Source: Aquitalea aquatilis (GTDB taxonomy: Bacteria > Pseudomonadota > Gammaproteobacteria > Burkholderiales > Chromobacteriaceae). From it: DNA of 64,000 bases. A program made the translations under genes and the position numbers. The notes under the pieces were generated by a model that made no database searches, was not told the origin of the DNA, and was given only the letters and a program-made list of their open reading frames with translations. Numbering within the stretch: the stretch's first letter is position 1; each line of letters starts with the position of its first letter. The DNA is taken from assembly GCF_005155025.1 (NCBI RefSeq), contig NZ_CP039731.1:2356001-2420000 (forward strand), read 5' to 3'. Below, piece after piece: positions 1-8,024 of this stretch.

Positions 1-98
1 GGCATTATCTGGCCATGCAGTGGCAGCAGTTCACCATCTGGGGGGCGACGGCGGCCATGCTGCGCTTGCTGTCGCAGGCGCTGGACACGGCGGACTGA
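1..98 (+). CDS. C-terminal end of an unidentified protein (truncated by window edge)
   Basis: The open frame enters from the left edge (first full codon at 3) and stops at TGA 96-98. The visible 31 residues begin HYLAMQWQQF and end LSQALDTAD. They are moderately hydrophobic and amphipathic, and I recognise no domain. The stop codon is one base away from the convergent stop of the diguanylate cyclase at 100, so the two genes abut tail to tail with no room for a terminator. Function unknown. Confidence 0.5.
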   Translation, partial: HYLAMQWQQFTIWGATAAMLRLLSQALDTAD

Positions 99-99
99 C

Positions 100-1968
100 T
101 CAGTCGGCGTTGCTGTCGCTCAGCATCAGGTCGCGTCCGGCCATCTTGGCCTGATAGAGTAATTTGTCGGCGCGGCTGAGCATGCCGGATGGCGTGTCGC
201 TGGGGCGCCAGTCGGTAATGCCACCGCTGAAGGTGACTTTCTGGTCGGTAAAGGGAAATACCGTGCCGGCCAGCACTTGCTGTATGCGCGCCATGACTTT
301 TTCCGCATCACGCAAGCGGGTGCAGGGGAAAATCACCAGGAATTCTTCGCCACCGATACGGGCACATACATCGGTGCTACGGGTACAGTCCACCGCGGCA
401 TTAGCCACGGCCAGCAGCACATTGTCGCCGGCCTGATGGCCAAAACTGTCATTGAACTGCTTGAAGTGGTCGATATCGAACACGGCTACCGACATCGGCT
501 GACTGTAGCGCTCGCAGCGCTGCAATTCTTCCTTGAGGGCCTGGTCGGCATGACGGCGGTTGCTCAGGCGCGTCAGCGGATCGGTGATGGCCATCTCGTT
601 CAGCAGGCGGTTCTTGTCTTCCAGCTCGTTTTCCAAAGCCTTGCGTTCGGAAATATCGTAGAGCGCGATCAGTGCGGCCGGGATCTGCTGCTGCGGCATC
701 AGCTCCACCGAGACGATGGCCCACAGCTTGCTCTGGTCTGCGCGCTCCAGTTCGGCTTCGCGGTTGGAAATGACTTCGCCGCTACGCAGCCAGTCGCAGA
801 CCGGCGCCAGCTGCAGCGGCAGATCCAGCATGGCCGATTGGCCATCCGCACGCTGGGGAGCGGCTGGCAGCTGCAGCATGTCGCGCGCCGGTGCATTGGC
901 GCGCAGGATGCGCAGGTTGTCGGTGGCCACCAGCAGCAGCGCCACCGGTGCGGTGTCCAGGGTGAGCCTGGCCAGCTCTTCGCTTTCGCGGATGCGTGCG
1001 GCGCTGGCAGACAGCAAGCGGTTCTGGCGGATGCTGGCCAGATGGTTGCGCAGGGTCAGCATGGTCAGGGCAGCGGTAAACAGCCAGGCCAGAATGGCCA
1101 CCGTGGCCTTGTCGTTATAGGCGCGGGTAAAGTCGCGTTCGGCAATGCCCACCACCACATGGAAGGGAAAGCCTTCCATCAGGCGCGAGCTATAAAGCCG
1201 CACTTCCTGATCCAGGATGGAGCGGGCACGAAACTGCAGATAATTGTCGTGACGTTCCAGTACTTCGGTGCTTTGCAGCTCGTTGAGGGCCTGCTCGGTC
1301 CTGCCCTTCTGCGCCGGCCAGCTGGCTTGCAGTACCTGGCGCTGATCCAGCACCAGGATTTCACCGAAACGACCTACCGGCAGCTTGGCCACTTCGGCCT
1401 GGAAGAAATGTTTGTCCAGCAGGCCCACTACCATGCCGATGGCTTCGTCATCCTGGTTCAGCAGCTTCTGTACCAGCACGATGCCATCCTGCTCCTGTTC
1501 CTGGCGGGTGGAGGTAAAACTGCTGTCCTGGCCGCCATTGCGGTGATACCAGCGGCAGTAGTCGGTTTTCAGCTGGGAGGACGGGCTGTGCTTCTGGCTG
1601 GAATACAGCACGTAGCAGGAGCTATCCAGAATGTCGATCTGCTTCAGATAGGGCATCTGGCGCAGCTTGCCGCGCATCTGCACGTCGATGCGCTGTTCCT
1701 GCTCCTGCGACAGCATGTGCTTGTTCAGCAGCAGCTGTACCAGATTGCTGTCGCTGGCACTTTTCAGGATCAGGCTGGTTTCGCGCAAGCCGGACGATAG
1801 CCGCTCTTCCAGTAGCTCGGACAAGCCGGCAGCCTGGTTGCGTGCTTCACTCTCGCCCTGACGGCGGGTTCCGGCCAGGTCGAGAATGACCACCAGCAAG
1901 GTGCTGGCCAGAAAGATCGCCGCCAGCCATTTGGCGCGCTTGCCCTTTGCCTGTTGTTGCTTGCGCAA
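100..1968 (-). CDS. Membrane-anchored sensor diguanylate cyclase (PAS-GGDEF)
   Basis: Makes cyclic di-GMP from two GTP. The 622-residue protein has a basic N-terminus, TM1 at about residues 14-33, a periplasmic sensor region of roughly 250 residues (double-Cache-like by size, not by a motif I can name), TM2 around 290-308, a cytoplasmic PAS domain (starting TLDTAPVALLLVA) and a C-terminal GGDEF domain. The active site reads GGEEF near residue 540, which is an active version of the signature. An RSTD I-site lies exactly five residues upstream, so product inhibition is expected. The reading frame starts at TTG (1966-1968); no ATG or GTG lies closer, with a GGGGA stretch about 11 bases upstream, so the exact start is uncertain. 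The sensed signal is unknown. Confidence 0.9.
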   Translation of the reverse strand: MRKQQQAKGKRAKWLAAIFLASTLLVVILDLAGTRRQGESEARNQAAGLSELLEERLSSGLRETSLILKSASDSNLVQLLLNKHMLSQEQEQRIDVQMRGKLRQMPYLKQIDILDSSCYVLYSSQKHSPSSQLKTDYCRWYHRNGGQDSSFTSTRQEQEQDGIVLVQKLLNQDDEAIGMVVGLLDKHFFQAEVAKLPVGRFGEILVLDQRQVLQASWPAQKGRTEQALNELQSTEVLERHDNYLQFRARSILDQEVRLYSSRLMEGFPFHVVVGIAERDFTRAYNDKATVAILAWLFTAALTMLTLRNHLASIRQNRLLSASAARIRESEELARLTLDTAPVALLLVATDNLRILRANAPARDMLQLPAAPQRADGQSAMLDLPLQLAPVCDWLRSGEVISNREAELERADQSKLWAIVSVELMPQQQIPAALIALYDISERKALENELEDKNRLLNEMAITDPLTRLSNRRHADQALKEELQRCERYSQPMSVAVFDIDHFKQFNDSFGHQAGDNVLLAVANAAVDCTRSTDVCARIGGEEFLVIFPCTRLRDAEKVMARIQQVLAGTVFPFTDQKVTFSGGITDWRPSDTPSGMLSRADKLLYQAKMAGRDLMLSDSNAD

Positions 1969-2101
1969 GATGTGGTTTTCCCCGTTTAAATGATCGCAGC
2001 CTGTACGGCTGTCTTTCCGGTGTGCTCTATCCGGTATACCTCGTAAATCCGCAAATGGACACTTTTACGCTGAGCACGGCGGTGTGCCGGCCGCTATGGC
2101 C

Positions 2102-2944
2102 TTAGTGCTGAAAGCGCATGGACAGGTCGATGGCCTGAATATCCTTGGTGAGCTTGCCGATGGAGATGCGGTCGACCCCGGTTTCGGCGATGGCACGCAC
2201 GCTGTGCATGTCCACGCCGCCGGAGGCCTCCAGTAGCGCACGGCCGGCACTCAGCGCCACGGCGGCGCGCATGTCGTCCAGTGACATATTGTCCAGCAGG
2301 ACGAGTTTGGCACCGCCATCCAGTGCCTGTTGCAGCTCGTCCAGGTTTTCCACCTCGATCTGCAGGCTGACGCCGGGTGGAATGATGCGGAAAGCCTGCT
2401 CCAGCGCCTGGCGGATGCCGCCGGCTGCCATGATGTGGTTTTCCTTGATCAGGATGCCGTCGTACAGACCGATGCGCTGGTTGTCGCCACCGCCGACGGT
2501 TACCGCGTATTTCTGCGCCAGTCGCAGGCCGGGCAGGGTTTTGCGGGTGTCCAGAATGCGCGCGCGGGTGCCGGCCACCACATCCACATAGCGCCGGGTC
2601 TGGGTGGCCACGGCCGACAGGGTTTGCAGGAAGTTGAGCGCAGAGCGCTCGGCCGTGAGCAGGGCGCGGGCCGGGCCGCTGATTTCGCACAGCACGCTGC
2701 CGGCAGCGATCTTGCGGCCTTCGCGGACCTGCCAGATGACGCTGCAGCGTTCGTCAACCTGACGGAAGCACTCTTCAAACCACGCCTTGCCGCACAGCAC
2801 GGCCTCTTCGCGCAGCAGTACGGTGGCGCAGCCTTCCTCAGACTGCTCAATCAGCTGGGCGGTCCAGTCGGCCTGACCAATATCCTCGGCCAGCGCAATG
2901 CTGACCTGCTGGGCGATAAGGTGGTGGGCTGGCTGCTTGCTCAT
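2102..2944 (-). CDS. nadC: Quinolinate phosphoribosyltransferase (nicotinate-nucleotide pyrophosphorylase, carboxylating)
   Basis: Converts quinolinate and PRPP to nicotinate mononucleotide, CO2 and PPi in de novo NAD synthesis; cytoplasmic. The 280 residues match the family (E. coli 297). Visible signatures are the [11 protein letters not shown] core, the [10 protein letters not shown] loop, [20 protein letters not shown] (the substrate Lys and His), [12 protein letters not shown] and the C-terminal [20 protein letters not shown] with IGKLTKDI. Start is ATG at 2942-2944. It stands alone: the upstream neighbour is divergent and the 133 bases to the cyclase gene downstream hold no clear terminator. 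Confidence 0.96.
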   Translation of the reverse strand: MSKQPAHHLIAQQVSIALAEDIGQADWTAQLIEQSEEGCATVLLREEAVLCGKAWFEECFRQVDERCSVIWQVREGRKIAAGSVLCEISGPARALLTAERSALNFLQTLSAVATQTRRYVDVVAGTRARILDTRKTLPGLRLAQKYAVTVGGGDNQRIGLYDGILIKENHIMAAGGIRQALEQAFRIIPPGVSLQIEVENLDELQQALDGGAKLVLLDNMSLDDMRAAVALSAGRALLEASGGVDMHSVRAIAETGVDRISIGKLTKDIQAIDLSMRFQH

Positions 2945-3051
2945 GTCGGAACCCTGATGGCAAAAGCGCTATTGTACCCAGCGATGCCGGTGCTGTGGGG
3001 CTTATCGTCGCGGTGGTATCATGCGCAACACCTTGTCGGGCTGGAGTATTC

Positions 3052-3723
3052 ATGGATTTGCCTGCTGTCTTGTTTCCCTTGTGGCTGCTGTGGACGGCGG
3101 CGGCTGTGGCCGGGCTGGCGCTGGGTTTTGCCGCCACGCGGGTGCGCTGGCGTCAGCTGGATGCCGCTGCCTGCAACGCCTGGATGGGCGCGGCGGTGTT
3201 GCTGCTGGGCCTGTGGCTGATGAAGGGCGGGCTCAAGCCCGGCCTGTCCTTTCACTTGCTGGGGGCGACGGTGCTTACCCTGTTGATGGGACCCTGGCTG
3301 GCCTTGCTGGCCATGGCGCTGCTGTTGCTGGCGCTGGTGGCCGGCGGCCATGGTGATGTGCTGGCGCTGGGGCTGAACTGGCTGCTGGCAGGTGCACTAC
3401 CGGTAGCGCTGAGCAGCCTGTTGCTGCAGCTGGCACGGCGACACCTGCCGGCACAGCTATTTGTCTATGTCTTCCTCAATGCCTTTGTGGCTGGCGGGCT
3501 CAGCCTGTTCCTGAGCGGTGCCGCCGGCATGCTGGCGCTGGGTTTGAGCGGTAGCTACGCTGTGGACTATCTGCTGGAAGAGGCGCTGCCCTTCTACTTT
3601 TTGCTGTCCTGGTCCGAGGCTTTCATCAGCGGTTTGGTGATGGCCATTCTGATCGTCTACCGGCCGCAGTGGGTCATGACCTTTGATGATGCGGCCTATC
3701 TGGGGCGCGGACCGGAAATCTGA
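3052..3723 (+). CDS. Orphan energy-coupling-factor permease, CbiM-like
   Basis: A 223-residue integral membrane protein with about six hydrophobic segments, resembling the CbiM/energy-coupling-factor ABC permease family used for cobalt or nickel uptake. Recognisable parts are the HLLGATVLTLLMGPWLALL region and the C-terminal FLLSWSEAFISGLVMAI followed by YRPQWV. The metal-binding N-terminal M-H-I motif of true CbiM is not visible, since the protein begins MDLPAVLFPLWLLW. No CbiN, CbiQ or CbiO partner is encoded nearby, so transport activity is uncertain. I chose ATG 3052 (GGAG eight bases upstream) over an upstream in-frame start at 2995, which would add 19 residues without a ribosome site. 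Confidence 0.7.
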   Translation: MDLPAVLFPLWLLWTAAAVAGLALGFAATRVRWRQLDAAACNAWMGAAVLLLGLWLMKGGLKPGLSFHLLGATVLTLLMGPWLALLAMALLLLALVAGGHGDVLALGLNWLLAGALPVALSSLLLQLARRHLPAQLFVYVFLNAFVAGGLSLFLSGAAGMLALGLSGSYAVDYLLEEALPFYFLLSWSEAFISGLVMAILIVYRPQWVMTFDDAAYLGRGPEI

Positions 3724-3768
3724 GCCGGCTGCCGGCCGGCGCTTCACCCCTTTTCAGGAGAAACAGTC

Positions 3769-4149
3769 ATGCCCTTTGCCCTGTGGAGTATCTTGCTGGT
3801 TTCGTTGTTGCCGCTGTTGTGGACCTTGCTGGCCAAGGCGGGTATCCCGTATGACAACCATCAGCCGCGTGTCGGTCTGGCGGCCGCCAGTGGCTGGCGC
3901 CAGCGTGCCAACTGGGCGCAGCAGAATGCCTGGGAGGCTTTCCCCAGCTATGCCGCAGCCATGTTGCTGGCCTGGATGATGAAGGTGCCGGTTGGCCGGC
4001 TGGATCTGCTGGCTGGACTGTACCTGCTGCTGCGACTGGGACATGGCCTGTGTTATATCGCCGATCAGGCCACGCTGCGTTCGCTGTGCTGGCTGGGTGG
4101 CATGGCCATGGTGGTGCTGCTGTTTGTCAGTGCGGCCGGGGTGTTTTAA
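3769..4149 (+). CDS. MAPEG family membrane protein
   Basis: A 126-residue protein with four hydrophobic segments and the MAPEG arrangement: after the first helix come RANWAQQNAWEAFPSYAAA (the family's R-x-x-N-x-x-E-x-x-P pattern) and the Y-L-x-x-R-L-x-H region (LYLLLRLGHGLCYI). Eukaryotic members conjugate glutathione or act in eicosanoid metabolism; the bacterial substrate is not known. Start ATG 3769 has a good AGGAG site. It lies 45 bases downstream of the CbiM-like gene on the same strand, so co-transcription is possible. Confidence 0.85.
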   Translation: MPFALWSILLVSLLPLLWTLLAKAGIPYDNHQPRVGLAAASGWRQRANWAQQNAWEAFPSYAAAMLLAWMMKVPVGRLDLLAGLYLLLRLGHGLCYIADQATLRSLCWLGGMAMVVLLFVSAAGVF

Positions 4150-4260
4150 GGATACTTGGCACCGCTGACAAAACCTGGCAGAGAATCCGGGCCAAGGCGC
4201 GCCGACGCAGACAGTAGCAGTTGCTCAGCAAGAAAGTGCGCGGGGTTCTGTCCGTGGGTT

Positions 4261-4887
4261 TTAATCCAGCAGGCCTTGCGCCTGCACCGCCTGTCGTACC
4301 GCCGGCAGGCCCACGGTGTGAAATGCCTGCCAGCCTGCCTGCTGGGCCGCCTGTACGCATTCGATGTTGTCATCGAAAAACACGATTTGTCCTGCTTCTA
4401 CCTGCAGTGCTTCTTGTACGTGGTGATAGGCGGCGGCATCCGGCTTGCGCAGGCCGATCAGGTGGGAGGCAAAGCAGGCTTCAAAGTGCTGCAGCAAATC
4501 GAATTCGCGCGCGATCTTGCCCCAGTGCAGGGCGTTGTTATTGCTTAGCACGGCCAGCCGGTAGTGCTGGCCCAGCTGCTGCAGCAGTTCATGGGCACCG
4601 GCAAATGGCCCTTGCAGCCAGTCGTCCAGCGCCTGCAGCATGGCCTCGGTACTGATGCCCAGTTGCAGCTTGTCCGCCATCAGTGCGGCGAATTCGCGTG
4701 GTGTGGCTCGGCCGCTATCCAATAGTGCCACTTCTGGTGTGTGTAGCCAGAATTGCCTGGCCTGCTCGCGGCTGAGGCGGCCCTGCGACAGTGCCATCAG
4801 CGGATCGATACCGTTCCAGTCCACCAGCACACCACCCAGATCGAAGACCAGTACCGGTGCGTGTTGCCGTGTATGTGTCTGTTGCAT
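4261..4887 (-). CDS. HAD-superfamily phosphatase, YihX-like
   Basis: A 208-residue subfamily IA haloacid dehalogenase hydrolase. Motif I is VFDLGGVLVDW (nucleophile Asp; the usual second Asp is Gly, as in the YihX/glucose-1-phosphatase branch). Motif II is AVLSNNN, the motif III Lys is in LRKPDAAAY, and motif IV is FFDDNIECVQAA. A helical cap lies between motifs I and II. It probably removes phosphate from a sugar phosphate, but the substrate cannot be read from sequence. It lies 27 bases after murB on the same strand and may share its transcript. Confidence 0.85.
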   Translation of the reverse strand: MQQTHTRQHAPVLVFDLGGVLVDWNGIDPLMALSQGRLSREQARQFWLHTPEVALLDSGRATPREFAALMADKLQLGISTEAMLQALDDWLQGPFAGAHELLQQLGQHYRLAVLSNNNALHWGKIAREFDLLQHFEACFASHLIGLRKPDAAAYHHVQEALQVEAGQIVFFDDNIECVQAAQQAGWQAFHTVGLPAVRQAVQAQGLLD

Positions 4888-4914
4888 GATGGTTCGCTTT
4901 GTCGTGGCCGGGTT

Positions 4915-5940
4915 TTACCAGACCAGTGGTTCGGCTTCCAGTTCCACGCCATAGCGCTGGCGCACCGCATCCTGTACATGGCGGGCCAGTGCCCACATCT
5001 GGCTGCCGCTGGCCTGGCCGTGGTTGACCAGCACCAGGGCCTGGCGTTCATGCACACCGGCATCGCCCTGGCGATAGCCTTTCAGGCCCGCCTGCTCGAT
5101 CAGCCAGCCTGCCGCCAGTTTCACCCGGCCTGGGCCGGCCGGGTAATGCGGCAGGGCAGGGAAGCGCTGCAGCAGTGCATCGGCCTGGACCTGCTCAATC
5201 ACCGGGTTCTTGAAAAAACTGCCGGCATTGCCCAGTACGGCCGGGTCTGGCAGTTTGCTGGCGCGGATGGCCATCACCACATCGCTGACATCCAGCGGCG
5301 TGGGCTGCTGGATGCCGCGTTTTTCCAGCTCCTGCTGGATATCGCCATAGCCGGTTTTCAATTGCGGCTGGCGCGACAGCCGGAAGCGCACTGCCGTCAC
5401 CAGCAGCCGGCCAGCGGCCTCGTGTTTGAAAACGCTGTCGCGATAGCTGAAACGGCAGGCCGCGTTATCCAGTTCCAGCGCTGCGCCATTTGCGGTCAGG
5501 TCAGCGCATACGACCTGGGCAATGCGATCCTTCACTTCCACGCCATAGGCACCGATGTTCTGCACCGGGCAGGCCCCCACGGTGCCGGGAATCAGGCTGA
5601 GGTTTTCCAGCCCGTACCAGCCTTGTTGCAGGCTGTAGCGCACGAAGTCATGCCAGCTTTCGCCGGCTGCGGCTTCCACCAGCACGCTGTCGGCGCTTTC
5701 TTCCAGCAAGCGGATGCCGCGTAGCGCCACCTTGATCACCAGGCCGGGGTAGTCTCGTGTCAGCAGCAGATTGCTGCCACCGCCCAGCCACAACACCGGG
5801 CCGGTCTGGTAGGCAGTGCTGGCCAGTAGTGCCGGCAACTGCGCCGTGTCATCCAGTTGACAGAAGTGGGCAGCCTGCACCGCCATGCCAAAGGTGTTGT
5901 GGGGCTTGAGTGAAATATGCGACTGAATGGCGAGTGTCAT
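4915..5940 (-). CDS. murB: UDP-N-acetylenolpyruvoylglucosamine reductase
   Basis: FAD- and NADPH-dependent reduction giving UDP-N-acetylmuramate, the second committed step of peptidoglycan synthesis; cytoplasmic. The 341 residues match the type I enzyme (E. coli 342). Visible are the N-terminal NTFG, the FAD-binding VLWLGGGSNLLLT, SLIPGTVGACPVQNIGAYG, the YRDSVFK loop carrying a catalytic Arg/Ser region, GNAGSFFKNPV and the C-terminal substrate segment with LEAEPLVW. The frame stays open far upstream (to 6969) within the MATE gene, but the real start is ATG 5938-5940, eleven bases after the MATE stop. The two are probably one transcript. Confidence 0.97.
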   Translation of the reverse strand: MTLAIQSHISLKPHNTFGMAVQAAHFCQLDDTAQLPALLASTAYQTGPVLWLGGGSNLLLTRDYPGLVIKVALRGIRLLEESADSVLVEAAAGESWHDFVRYSLQQGWYGLENLSLIPGTVGACPVQNIGAYGVEVKDRIAQVVCADLTANGAALELDNAACRFSYRDSVFKHEAAGRLLVTAVRFRLSRQPQLKTGYGDIQQELEKRGIQQPTPLDVSDVVMAIRASKLPDPAVLGNAGSFFKNPVIEQVQADALLQRFPALPHYPAGPGRVKLAAGWLIEQAGLKGYRQGDAGVHERQALVLVNHGQASGSQMWALARHVQDAVRQRYGVELEAEPLVW

Positions 5941-5951
5941 CTTCAGCTTTC

Positions 5952-7340
5952 TTATGGGGTTTGACGGTGCAGGCGGCGGCGACTCTCGCGCGCCAGATAG
6001 CTGACCAAGAGCAGGGCTGCGATGCTCAGGCTGAATACCAGTGCCAGCCAGAAGCCGTAGATACCCATGGGGGCGACCAGCCAGTCGGTTAGTCCCAGCG
6101 TGATGCCCAAGCCCAGCCCGATACCCCAGAAGGCGGTGATGTGAATGATCATCGGCACTGTGGTCAGTTTGTAGCCGCGCAGCGCGCCGGAGGCGATGGT
6201 CTGGGCGGCATCGGTCAGCTGGAATACCGCAGCGAACAGCAGCAGGGCCGAGCCCATGGCGATCACCTGCGGGTCGGGCGAGTAAACCGCCATGATGTCC
6301 TGGCGCAGCCACAGCACCAGCAACATGGTGCCCACGGCGGTGGCCAGCCCCACCAGCAGGCCCACGCCGGCCACGAAACGGGCGCCATGATAATCGCCGG
6401 CACCGGCCCGCTGGCCCACGCGCACGGTAAGGGCGGTGGAGATGCTTTGCGGCAGCATGTAAATGATGCTGGAGAAGTTCAGCACCGATTGATGGCTGGC
6501 CACCACCGTCATGCCCAGCTTGGCAATCAGCAGGGCGATAAAGGAAAACAGGCTCACTTCCACAAAGAAGGACAGGCCGATGGGTAGGCCCAGCTTGAGA
6601 AATGCGCCATAGCGCTTCCAGTCCGGCCAGCTCATCTGGCGGGTCAGGCCGTAGGGGCGGAAATGGCGGTGCCAGCAGATATAGGCAAACAGGGTGAGGC
6701 AGTTGAACCAGAACACGATGCCGGTGGCCCAGCCGCAGCCGGCACCCCCCAGGCGCGGCAGGCCGAACAGGCCGTGGATCAGGGCGTAATTGAGCGGAAC
6801 GTTCAGTGCCAGGGCAATAAGGCTCACTACCATGATGACGCGTGGCCGGTTCAGGCTGGAAGCATAGGCGTGCAGGGCGCGGTGCATCATGGCAGCCGGC
6901 ATGCCGACAGCAGCGCCGGTGATGAACAGCATCACCTTGTCTTCCACATCGGTGGGCAATTGCAGCCACAGCCGCAAGGGATGCTCGGCCAACAGCATGG
7001 CAGCCGCACCGAGCAGGCCGACGAACAGGCCGAACCAGATGCCTTGTCTGCCGGTTTCGCCTAGCTGATCGGTCTGGCCTGCACCCAGTTGGTGGGACAG
7101 TACCGGATTGAGCGCGGTCACCACCCCCATCAGCGTGACATACACGGTAATGAAAATGCTGGCACCCAGTGATACGGCAGCCAGATCATCGGTGCTGACC
7201 CGGCCAGCCATCACGGTATCGACAAAGCCGGTGGCGACCTGGGCGATCTGGGCAATCATCATCGGCAGGGCGAGGCGGCTGATCTGGCGGGCTTCGGTGC
7301 TGATGGCACCGGGAGGGGCGCTTTTCAGTTGCTGCAACAT
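5952..7340 (-). CDS. MATE-family multidrug/Na+ antiporter, NorM type
   Basis: A 462-residue inner-membrane exporter with twelve predicted helices arranged as two related halves. The start MLQQLKSAP is followed by the NorM-like EARQISRLALPMMIAQIAQ and GFVDTVMAGR; the second half has LPIGLSFFVEVSLFSFIAL and a GALRGYK motif. NorM pumps export cationic drugs and dyes in exchange for Na+ or H+. Start ATG 7338-7340. A TATAAT hexamer lies inside a short inverted repeat 31-51 bases upstream, which is the likely promoter region. Confidence 0.93.
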   Translation of the reverse strand: MLQQLKSAPPGAISTEARQISRLALPMMIAQIAQVATGFVDTVMAGRVSTDDLAAVSLGASIFITVYVTLMGVVTALNPVLSHQLGAGQTDQLGETGRQGIWFGLFVGLLGAAAMLLAEHPLRLWLQLPTDVEDKVMLFITGAAVGMPAAMMHRALHAYASSLNRPRVIMVVSLIALALNVPLNYALIHGLFGLPRLGGAGCGWATGIVFWFNCLTLFAYICWHRHFRPYGLTRQMSWPDWKRYGAFLKLGLPIGLSFFVEVSLFSFIALLIAKLGMTVVASHQSVLNFSSIIYMLPQSISTALTVRVGQRAGAGDYHGARFVAGVGLLVGLATAVGTMLLVLWLRQDIMAVYSPDPQVIAMGSALLLFAAVFQLTDAAQTIASGALRGYKLTTVPMIIHITAFWGIGLGLGITLGLTDWLVAPMGIYGFWLALVFSLSIAALLLVSYLARESRRRLHRQTP

Positions 7341-7370
7341 GGCGGTGCGTCAATTCGGCGGGGTGGGCAA

Positions 7371-7391
7371 GCGCTCCATTATAAGGAGCGC
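7371..7391 (-). promoter_or_regulatory. Inverted repeat enclosing a TATAAT hexamer upstream of the MATE gene
   Basis: On the minus strand GCGCTCC (7391-7385) and GGAGCGC (7377-7371) form a perfect 7-base inverted repeat. The spacer contains TATAAT at 7383-7378. The hexamer is a consensus -10, but I find no good -35 at 16-18 bases. The repeat could be an operator for a pump repressor or a hairpin in the leader. Confidence 0.4.
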
Positions 7392-7477
7392 CCGGCTACC
7401 CTGTCTTGCCCAATGGCGACGCCGCGCAACAGCACGGGCGCGCAATGCGGTGCTTGGGCGGCGGCAACACGACACGC

Positions 7478-7777
7478 TCAGAAGCGTACCGGCGTCTCGC
7501 GGCGCAGGTCACAGCTGATGATCAGCTCCTTGCCAAAACGGTTATTGATGGTGAGTGCGTCCATCAGGCCCACGTCATGAATGGTCAGCAGCCGGTTGTC
7601 CAGCTGGCTGTCATAGCCAAGCTGGCTGGCGAAGTCGATCAGTGCTTGCAGCGGCAGGGTAGTGTCGGCGCACAGGGGGGTGGCAGTCAGGCTGCCTTGT
7701 AAGGGGCGTTTTCTTCCCACGGCATCGTATACGGCAAAGGAAAAGTCGCTACAGCTATCTTGCAGGCAATCGTACAT
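7478..7777 (-). CDS. Small protein of unknown function behind a tandem SAM-II-like leader
   Basis: Encodes 99 residues, acidic to neutral with no membrane segment or signal peptide. It begins MYDCLQDSCSDFSFAVYDAVG and ends CDLRRETPVRF, with four or five scattered cysteines but no CxxC pair. I recognise no family. Support for a real gene: ATG with GGAG eight to nine bases upstream, codon use like the neighbours, and a long structured leader (7778-8090) that ends just before it. The following gene (MATE) starts 137 bases further on behind its own -10-like site, so this looks monocistronic. If the leader aptamers are real, SAM level would control this protein. Confidence 0.65.
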   Translation of the reverse strand: MYDCLQDSCSDFSFAVYDAVGRKRPLQGSLTATPLCADTTLPLQALIDFASQLGYDSQLDNRLLTIHDVGLMDALTINNRFGKELIISCDLRRETPVRF

Positions 7778-7830
7778 GGTGAAACTCCATCGGGTATGAG
7801 TGAGCGCTGTTGCGTGCCCGACTCTCCGTC

Positions 7831-7890
7831 AGGCGACGCTTTAGCAGGATTTTTGGGCGCCCTGCAAGTTGTCGATTAACTCGGCGCCTG
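7831..7890 (-). promoter_or_regulatory. SAM-II/SAM-V-like riboswitch aptamer, promoter-distal copy (B)
   Basis: Read on the minus strand: P1 strand GGCGCC (7888-7883), loop GAGTTAATCGACAACTTGC, P1 partner GGCGCC (7861-7856), then CAAAAATCCTGCTAAAGCG and GTCG. CGAC in the loop can pair with the final GTCG, giving an H-type pseudoknot. The order of P1, GA-TT-A, CTTGC, P1', AAAAAT and GCTAAA is the conserved core of the SAM-II/SAM-V group. The ATG of the 99-residue gene lies about 53 bases after the aptamer. Confidence 0.6.
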
Positions 7891-7892
7891 TG

Positions 7893-7910
7893 CTCCGGCC
7901 TTGGCCGGAG
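7893..7910. repeat. Perfect 18-base palindrome between the two aptamers
   Basis: CTCCGGCC-TT-GGCCGGAG forms an 8-base-pair hairpin directly upstream (minus-strand sense) of aptamer copy B. No T-run follows, so it is not an intrinsic terminator. It may isolate the two aptamer folds or bind a protein. Confidence 0.6.
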
Positions 7911-7977
7911 ACGGTAAAACCAGAACTGCTTACAACAAACAACATGCCCGATGTCGCATAGCGAGCGCACTATGACG

Positions 7978-8017
7978 GAAAAAGAAAAACCCGCCGGCCA
8001 GAAGAGCGCAGCGGGTT
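7978..8017 (-). terminator. Intrinsic terminator directly after the first aptamer
   Basis: On the minus strand AACCCGC (8017-8011) pairs with GCGGGTT (7994-7988) across a 16-base loop and is followed by TTTCTTTTT. It lies only about 8 bases after aptamer copy A and 95 bases after the stop of the exonuclease-like gene at 8112. It could be that gene's terminator or, more interestingly, the expression platform of aptamer A. Confidence 0.7.
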
Positions 8018-8024
8018 ATCCGAC

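Noticed and set aside
277-1800. 507-codon plus-strand frame opposite the diguanylate cyclase
   Set aside because: Antisense shadow with low-complexity composition; the minus strand has a clear PAS-GGDEF protein.
5941-6969. N-terminal extension of murB through the MATE gene
   Set aside because: The extension is the out-of-frame reading of the MATE gene; MurB homology starts at 5940.
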